Below, piece after piece: positions 42,901 to 51,900 of a stretch of 64,000 nucleotides of DNA. Each line of letters begins with the position of its first letter. Position 1 is the stretch's first letter. The notes below the pieces were generated by a model. It did no database searches, was not told where the DNA came from, and worked only from the letters and a program-made list of their open reading frames with translations. The position numbers and the translations under genes were made by a program. The stretch is from Harmothoe impar (lineage: Eukaryota > Annelida > Polychaeta > Phyllodocida > Polynoidae), in NCBI GenBank assembly GCA_947462335.1, contig OX381714.1, positions 59,627,800 to 59,691,799 on the forward strand, read 5' to 3'.

Positions 42901-45900
42901 CACACCCAGAAGATCTCTACATGGGAAAAGGTAAAACCAAAGAATCTCCTCCAGGAAAATATCAAATTCAATCATAGATGTGAATTATGTCTATCACATC
43001 TCCACATAATCTGTCAAAGAGTTATAATTTCTTCCATAAGACCATTATCTATTCCTGAATCAAGCCCTGTGCCTGATTATTCTGATTATTCTGATTTCTC
43101 AGATAATCTATGAACTAAAACGTGTTTGCTTCAACTACTAATCTGACTTTTGTACGGTTGAAATAAATCCAAAGATTCAGATAATGCTCTCATAACTAAG
43201 GCTAAACAAAAATACATACTAATGTCCCAATTTTTCAGAAATCTGTATTTAAAAAGGGGATATTTGTGTTTATAAAGCTATTGTTAATGACATTCAGAAC
43301 AATGTGTTAACTAATTTTTTGTTCCAATAACAATCATGAGTAGAAATCAGCAGACAATTTTAAATTTTTCCTATACAGGGACCGACCTACCAAGTGTCTT
43401 CACATATCAAAACTGACGACACAATTTTCACCAAACAAAGTGACTTCCTAGAAGGATGTCATGACAAACTCGTCTTTCACCGAGCCTACCAACCCAATGC
43501 CCAGATAATCACCCTCAGTACTGGGAAGATACAAGACATCCCCCTGATGGCTAATGCTACAGTGGCCATGGAGACAAAAGTCAGGTTGGCACTGACATGC
43601 GGCGGCCATCTTGTCAGCTACCAGCTTACTAAGGGTAAAGATATTGGCTGGGGACAATTCGAGTACGACGGTCAGATGGTGGTATTCGATGTACAATCCA
43701 GGCAACAGGTGCAATCTGTGGGTGGAATACAACATGGACAGGTCATGGGTAAGTTTGAATAGGAAATATAGTTTACCTTTGTGGCCAATGAAACAGGGAT
43801 TGTTTTTAACAGGAAGGGGATAGATAGCCAGTGTTGTATACAGGGGTCACATACATCCTGTACTAAAACAGAGTGTGGCTTCATAAGCGAGACTTACTGA
43901 TTGGATCTCCAACCCTAATTTCTGAGCCATTTTATAATTGGACTGTCAAATATTTCTTTATGCTATCAAATATTTGGTCAGAATTTTTTTTGTTAATTTC
44001 CTTCTTTTGGGACTTTGTTCTACTGATCCTGGAGCCCAGGTCTAAACAAGAGGATAGAACTGGCTCTACTGGGATAACACAGTCACCTACAAAACTTTGC
44101 AATGTTTTGTTTTGGCACATTTTGCTATATTTCACTGCTGTGTTGCCCTAAGTATAGTCAGGAGCAAGGCGACAATCAGGGCAATGTTCATTGAGGCAAA
44201 ATGAAGCAATATGTGCAACAAAACTTTTAAAAAAGATATGTGCAACAACACTTTAAAAAAGGATCGCCGCATTTCTCAGGTACCTGTGTCTTCCTAGTGC
44301 AGTTGGAGCTAATGTCAAACCAAATCCACAAATGTTGTCTGGAACATGGATAGTGATTGGTTGTTATTGTTATTTTGTGACCTTTCAGGTATGGAGGTGC
44401 TCTTCCCCCTGACTGACAGGGAAGTGCTGTTCACCACCTATATCATGGGCGCGCAGGTCATAAGAGCATTTAACACTGACACCGGGGAAATCACAGAAGT
44501 CTTTGACACCAAAATGAAGTACATAGCAAATGGCGTGAGTACCTTGACAGTGAATTGACAAACCCTTCTCTGAGGGTCTTTGTGCATCAAATATATTTTA
44601 TATTTTATATATTTTAATATATATATTGTTACTTTTTATAATTTTTGTATTATCATTTTCATATTTTAAAATCCGACTTTTAAACCATGGCAGGGGTTAA
44701 GTCCAGTGAGGGCTTTTCTCCCCTTGATTTTAGGTCAATATACATGTAATTCTAGGTTCAACCAGAAATCTAATTTGCTGATATCTAAACATAATTTGCT
44801 GTTAATGATTGACCAATATACAGGTAGACAATCAATTTAGCTAGGCATATGTGAGTGGGCTAGTATAACAGTCCTGTATTTTATTAAATATATTGATTTA
44901 AATGACAAAATATAGCTGAAATAAGGTAAATTTATATGTGGACTCCCTCCCCCCTTCACCCCTTCCTCACCACTCCACCTGTACTAAATATTGCACTGGG
45001 AGATTCCCCCTTGGGGGTGGGGACTAGCAGTGGCCCTTATCTCTTATATCTGTAGAGATAAGGGCCAAGCGTCCAAGGGGGAATCTCCCCTTGCTGGTAG
45101 AACTCCCCTGGAAGGGTTTTCTACCTATAATGGAGAATTCCCGGGATTATCCAGGCCTGCTTTCTAAAAAATAAAAACCCTAGAGTAGGGTTTAGTCTGA
45201 GTTCTGCAGCAGATCTGCCGGTTGGTGTTGAATCAGGCAGCTAGGTGAGTGTGGCGCCACCAAGTGAGGAATAGATGAACTATTCTGCATCTTTGAATAT
45301 ATTGCTATTCTGCGTCTCATTATAGCACACACATCTTTTCATAATTTCATATAATATATATATTTTGTTTATGTTTTTCAAGTGAGTACTGCTTTTGGTG
45401 AAAATTTCACACTCTTCCAAGAATAATGTCATGCTTAGATTAATTTCTTACCTCCCATCAAATGGGGAAAATGCCTAATAAATAAATCAATGAGAAATGT
45501 CTTCACAAATAAGAGATATTATTTTTCTAATGTATGTATAGTGGAAAAAACGTTTTATACCATTCAGATGGGGATATCAGATGGTCGGTTTTTCTGCACC
45601 TACATGCAAGACAGTGGTATCATAGATTGTATGAACTACCACGCGCTGCTCAGAGATCTACAGGAGGCAGCATCTTCAGAGGGACAAGTCGGGGGTGAAG
45701 TGAATAACTTACGGAGTCCTCTCCCTGCAGCTGACTCTACAAGGTGAGGGCCTACTGTAAACGTAGATATTTTCGCTGGTACAAATTTTCCCGGATTTGC
45801 TAATAAATGTAATTTCACTGGGATTTAAATTTGAGGATTTCGAAAGGTACAGAACTATATTGGATAAATTTTCGCTCTGTACATATTTTCGCGGATTTTA

Positions 45901-48900
45901 AAATCCACAAAATTCATGAAAATATGTACAGCTCAAAATATAATACGTTATATTATAGAGCTACAATGGTAAACCCGCAATTACAGGATGTCTCACCAAA
46001 GTGGACAAATGTTCTGTGCTATTCATAGTCTTAATATTATCAGAGGAAATATACTCGTGTATAAGCCGCATCCGACTTTGTGTCGATCCTATAAGCCACA
46101 CCAGGGGTCTGATTATGGTGACTTGGTATTTTTTCATAGTGGCAAAAACTCCTGTATAAGCCGCACCCAGACCGTGTGCCGATTCTATAAGCCGTACCTC
46201 TGATCTTACTCACGTACTAGCCACGCCTCCTACATGAGGTTTTTACGGTAACTGTGAATTTAAAAATAAGCAAAATGAAGTTATTATTCCAAAAATCAAA
46301 CCCAAAGAATACACATTAAAATCAGTGTCCTTTGAAGAAGTGCCTTTAGAGTTGTTGATGGTGTGTTTGTGTGACTGCAGGTACCAGTTATATGACACTG
46401 TGGGGGCTCAGGTGTGTATCTGGGATATGGCAAACCGGCGCTGCGTCAGACAGGGATTCCCATGTAAGTATATACATACTCAGTATATCTACCCATCCTC
46501 CTCCTCTCTTCTGAATTATAAATCGAATCACAATCCAAAAACACTTTATTTAATGTTGTTTGTCTACCTTGTTATGTTGTTATGCATAGTATGTTTTGCA
46601 AAGCAATTTCAGTCAGAGTGACCGCACAATGCTTAAAGTCAACATTTTTAGAATTCAATACAAAAGATATGTAATTATTGGAATGGTTGCAAAGCACTAG
46701 AGATAGCTCTACACATTTGAACCTGTAGACCACTTATTGTGTCGAGAAGCAAAAAAAACCGCTGATCTTAATCATGATGGAAATATATGTTCTCTGATAT
46801 AAGTTGCCTTTAAATCAACCGCATATCTAAAATCTAGTTGTGTAGCCTGATTTATGATAAGATAACTTCATCCTTCTGGGAGGAGTGAGAAAAATGTTGG
46901 ACCAATAAGGTTGCACAAACCCTATGTTATATGAAGGGGTACTAGTGGAGGGAAGGCAATGCGCCAAAGCTAGTTTTAATACATGCAGATTTTCAATGTA
47001 TTTTGCATGTATTATTGAACCCAATAAAAACCTTAAAAAAATAAACCCTCTTAACAAAATATGACCATCTCATTACTGGAATGTTTATGTTTCAGACACA
47101 GGAGCGGAGCTGACCGTATGGTCCAACTCCCAGCACAGTCTTAGTCTGGCTTACGATGCGACCAGTGTGACGCTGTGCCTCCTAGACTGGAAGGGGTGTA
47201 CCGAGGCATTGAGGAGTAAAGTCAAGGTGTACAAGCCCGTAGACAACGACAGACGGTTAGTATCACACCTTTATATTCTGATAAGTTACATAACAGATCC
47301 GCCCCCAATGTTTTTTGGCATTTACCAAAAACTATTTTAAAATTTCCAAAAAAGTAGGACTTTCAGATTGGCGATATTTCTCAACATACCCTAATTGGAT
47401 TGTCCACAAATGGGCGTTTTCAGTGCTTTTTATTATCCTCTGGTCACTAGGACTTTCTGATACTTGGGGGGCTGTGTATGGTAGGAAACACTCCACCCTT
47501 AGGGGGTTGTTTCAGGTATCGACCGGGTGAATCACTACTGGGCCTACCGGGTCTCCCCCTGGTGTATTGTTTGTATACTACTGCTGCTTGCCTGGGTGGC
47601 TTCAACCTACCCCCACCTAGTGTGTCATACTTGTACTAAGGGTTGCTAACCAAACAGGCTCCCTGGCAACCGGTGTCTTTCATGCTTGGACGCCGTAGGT
47701 GGCGGTGCTTTGTGCGCTTATAGATTGCTTGAAATATGGCAATTTGTAAGTGTGGCTTTGAGTATGATTATAGGAAGCGTAAATGCCCGCAGTGTAGTAC
47801 TCCATACGTCCCGCCAACAAAGTCGGATCTTTCAGGATATAAAGACTTCGATAGCTTTTTCTTCCTTTTCTTCCTCTGTCCACCTAAAGAATTTACTGTA
47901 AAAGCCCGGAATCCAAGTTGTCAAAATCAGTGCCCCTAGCATAGCCTACTCCATCCCGCTTCTGTACATGTGAATGAATGGTTCCTGACAAAACCCTGGC
48001 CAAGCCAGTGATAAAACACCATTGTAGTCCTTACTATGGCAGTGTGGGTGAGGTCACAGCTGAAGGGTTATCAACCTAGAAATTTCACCCTCTGCAATTA
48101 TCTCTCATCTGGGTCAATTATACTTGTCTCTTTCCCAAGTTGTTTGCTTATGGATGGTATCACCCACCCTTTTCTTTTTGGCCTGTCCCTCTTTATCCTA
48201 TAATAGATGAATATCCTTGTTGTTGTAGAGTCTGTTTTACTGATGACAATCATGCAGTAGTTCAGGGGCCAGGACCCTCAGAGATCTCCGTTGTGGACCT
48301 CAAACAAGGCAAGTCAACAATTAGTTACACCCATAAACCATATTATATAAGGTCAAAAAGTTTAACACTTGGCCCTGAGTTGTTCAACGCTTTGCCCATG
48401 GGCCTGTATCCCATGATGCCATAGACCGTGAATGCGGCCACATGAGAGAAGACACTTTGTCCTTGTAAATTGTGTATACTTTTTCTTGTTCTCAAATAGA
48501 CATATGTTTAAAAAAATGCATTCAACGTCTGAATTAGGGCCAGAATTGAGCATTTTGTCTTATCTTTCTGACTTACAACATACATTACAAAAGAACCAAG
48601 GGGCATTATTTTCAGGTTGATCAATTGACCTGAATTACAGAACCTTTTAAAATCTGAGATAAGTTCAACTTTCATATAAATAACTCGGCCTTGTGAAGTG
48701 TCATTCACTACTGTAAACGTAGTTATTATTGCTGGTATTAATCTTAGAGAATTCGCTAAAAGAAAGTACAAATTGGTATGTGTTTAGATTTAAGATTTTT
48801 TGAATATGATAGCAATATGACTATATTGGATCAAATTTTAGCGCTGTACATATATTTGCAGGTTTTGAGGATGTTAAATTCCGGGAAATGCGCAGAAATA

Positions 48901-51900
48901 TGTCTAATAAGAAATGAAATACGTTTACAGTATCAGACATGTACAACTTGACAATGCATTAATTTCTAGATAAGACCACGATGACGTTGAGTCGTCCTAA
49001 GGGCGTCAAAGAGCACATGAGTAGTCTAACTGTGAGTGACAACAAGAGAGTCGCCGTCCTCTTCAGGACTGAAGTCCTCGGTAACAAAGTACCACATGAC
49101 AAGGAGGGTAACCTTGACAACACCATCTATGCATTTGACTTGCAGGTATGTATTTAATCATGGTACCATTAAATTATATATTCATCTCAAATTTAATTAG
49201 AATGTCCTTCCCTGTTATTGTATTTGACCATTTACTTCAGGCAAATGACCCAAATGATACCCAGGGATGCAAACGTTTACTACAGATTTGTAAAAAAAAG
49301 TTTGCAAACCTTTTTTTGTTACCTGAGTTGAACTTCCTTAGGACTTTTCCCTTGTACTGTTTAGTGAATTTCTACTTTTTGGTATTTTTTGGTATTTGGC
49401 ATAGTGGAGCATAAAAGTTCACTTTACAAAATTACAAAATGCGAACCAACTCGTTATTCATGTCTTGCTCAGTGTTGTATATTCCTCTTCCTTTTTAAAG
49501 GGAGTGTCATACAGAAACTGTTGTACTGGCTTTTCTAGATCTATATCTCCTGAAGGAACAATGATACTGTTTGTAACTGTTTTTCTATGAACTGAGAAAG
49601 CTTTACAAACTATTTCTATTCTTTCTTTATGAAAGGCGGAGAAGTATCTTGGTGAGATCTCCATAAAGACTAAGTCTCGGTTAACGGGGAGTGACTTTAG
49701 TGCGAAAAAAGCAGTCCTGACACCAGATGGCAGCACCTTCATCAGCATTGTAGAAACTAAAGAGGCAGAGGTCATCTGGGTGGTCGACCTCTTCAACTGT
49801 GAGTATACCATCTTTGTTTTGCTATACTGAATCTGGGACCTGCTGGCAAGGCCCCCAACTGTGGGGTCATTATGGTCCACATTGATACCCAGTAAACGAA
49901 TAATGTTATGCACCATTTTATAACGTTATATAACGTTATATGTCAACGTTTTTCTAAGGCTCTTAATATGACATAACGTTACGTAAAATTTAAAACATTG
50001 TTTTGACGTAAAAAAGCGTTTTTTGTTAGCTGGGTAATATCAATTTAAGTTTAGACAACACCTTACTTTAGTATCATTTACAGCCACTATCAATAAACTT
50101 TGCATCCTCCTGGTTACCACATTCACCACCAATTTTACAACTCACAGTGGACACCCTTGAAGATAGCACCCACTCCACCCCACTTTTTATTGCCCTGCTA
50201 ATTTCTCTGAGACATTGGGTACCCAGTGCAGCTGTGAGCTCATTAGGGAAGCTCTTTGTTGGCCTCGCCAGCAGATCTCAGATTCAGTATAGGTATCATC
50301 TTTTGATGAAAAATCCTCACTCTGACGTCTTACTCTGGCACTGAGGAAGCCATGCATCAAGCCCTCTTTTTTGGAGATGAGTGGCTTTCCGCAAAAAAAA
50401 AGAATTTGATTAGGACTTATGCAAGTCTAGGCCCTGGGTATATTCTCACCTGGCCTTCACCTTGCCCCAGAACCAGGACCAATCACAGGCTTAGTTTCTG
50501 GACGCACCTTAGTAAGTAACTGGTAAACACCTACCTGGATACTTTTGTCTTGGTGGTGTCACATGGTACAGAAGAAGTTGTGATGGTGAATCTTGGTCTG
50601 TGTCACATATTTATATATATATTAAAACATATATTTTACTGAATTAATTTCTTGTTTTCCAGCAAAATGGCGCATTGTACCAAACCCTCTTCAGAGAGGT
50701 TCTCCAAATCATGTCAGCTACTCAAAAACTCTCAAAGCCATAATAGCCATCTACGAGTATGAAGGTAATTATATAATGTTATAATAAATACATAAGCTGT
50801 TATTTCCTAAAAACTACTCTTCATTGTATGATTATTGGATTTACAGAAAGGCTATAGTATAGGGGGGTAAAGATTTGTTGTATTGTTAAGTTAAATGAAA
50901 CTGTGTTTGCATAGGGCTGTATAAGCAATCTATCTGCTGTGCACGTCTAAAATAACTTTCTCCTCTGTAAAAAGTAGGTTGTTATTTTTGTAGATGTAGA
51001 GTAGATCTACTGCAGGTGCACAGTTTATTGTGAGTAAGGAGTATAAGTTAATCACAGTATACAACCCTTCAAGGATAGCATAGAACTTTAATGAACTACA
51101 GCACCGTCTTGATAAAAGTTTGAGAGAGCACTGGTCTTAAGCACTAAATAAGTGTTTCGAGGCCCTTCCAAATTTTAAGAGCGCCCTAGGGCTCATAGCC
51201 ATCGTACAATATGTCCTTTGGTGTCTGTAAATTACAATGACAGATAACACTCGGTCGCAACATGCCAGCCCTAACGGTTAGATAATGAATAAATGTGACT
51301 CTCCTCTCTCTGTTTAGCTGACATTGTGGCCTTTGACCTGGAGACGTTCACCAAACTCAGCCATATGAAGGTGGGGCTATTCACCCAATCAGTCAGCTTC
51401 TCACCAGACGGTCTCCTGCTCGCTATTCAGGACAGCAAGCGAGTGGTGGAGCTCACCGTGATCGACCTAAAACTCATGGAAGTGTGAGTATGATGATAAT
51501 GTTGTGTGATTTAAGAAAAAAAACACAAAAAAACTCTGTGGTACAATATCTAGATCTACGATTTGGGCTCTCTATTTTGCCATTTGTTTCCAATTCGCTC
51601 TGGCATAAAAGATATCAGTTAATCTCCCATTCTTGGTACCAAAGAATATGTAACATGCCTTGGAATATTTTGGGCAAGAACAATAAAGCAATATTCCTCT
51701 AATAATTACCTTGTTTCCCTCAACGTGGCCTTGTAATACATGTATAAATAAATTCTCAGACAAAATATACACATTTATAGACAATCTGGGCTCGCCTCAA
51801 ACTAAATTTAGCCTACTAAAACTTCCCACAGACTATTTTTTCAAACACCCCTGATAGATACTGTACAGTCCCTTCCATTTTTATAATCAGTACACCTTTC

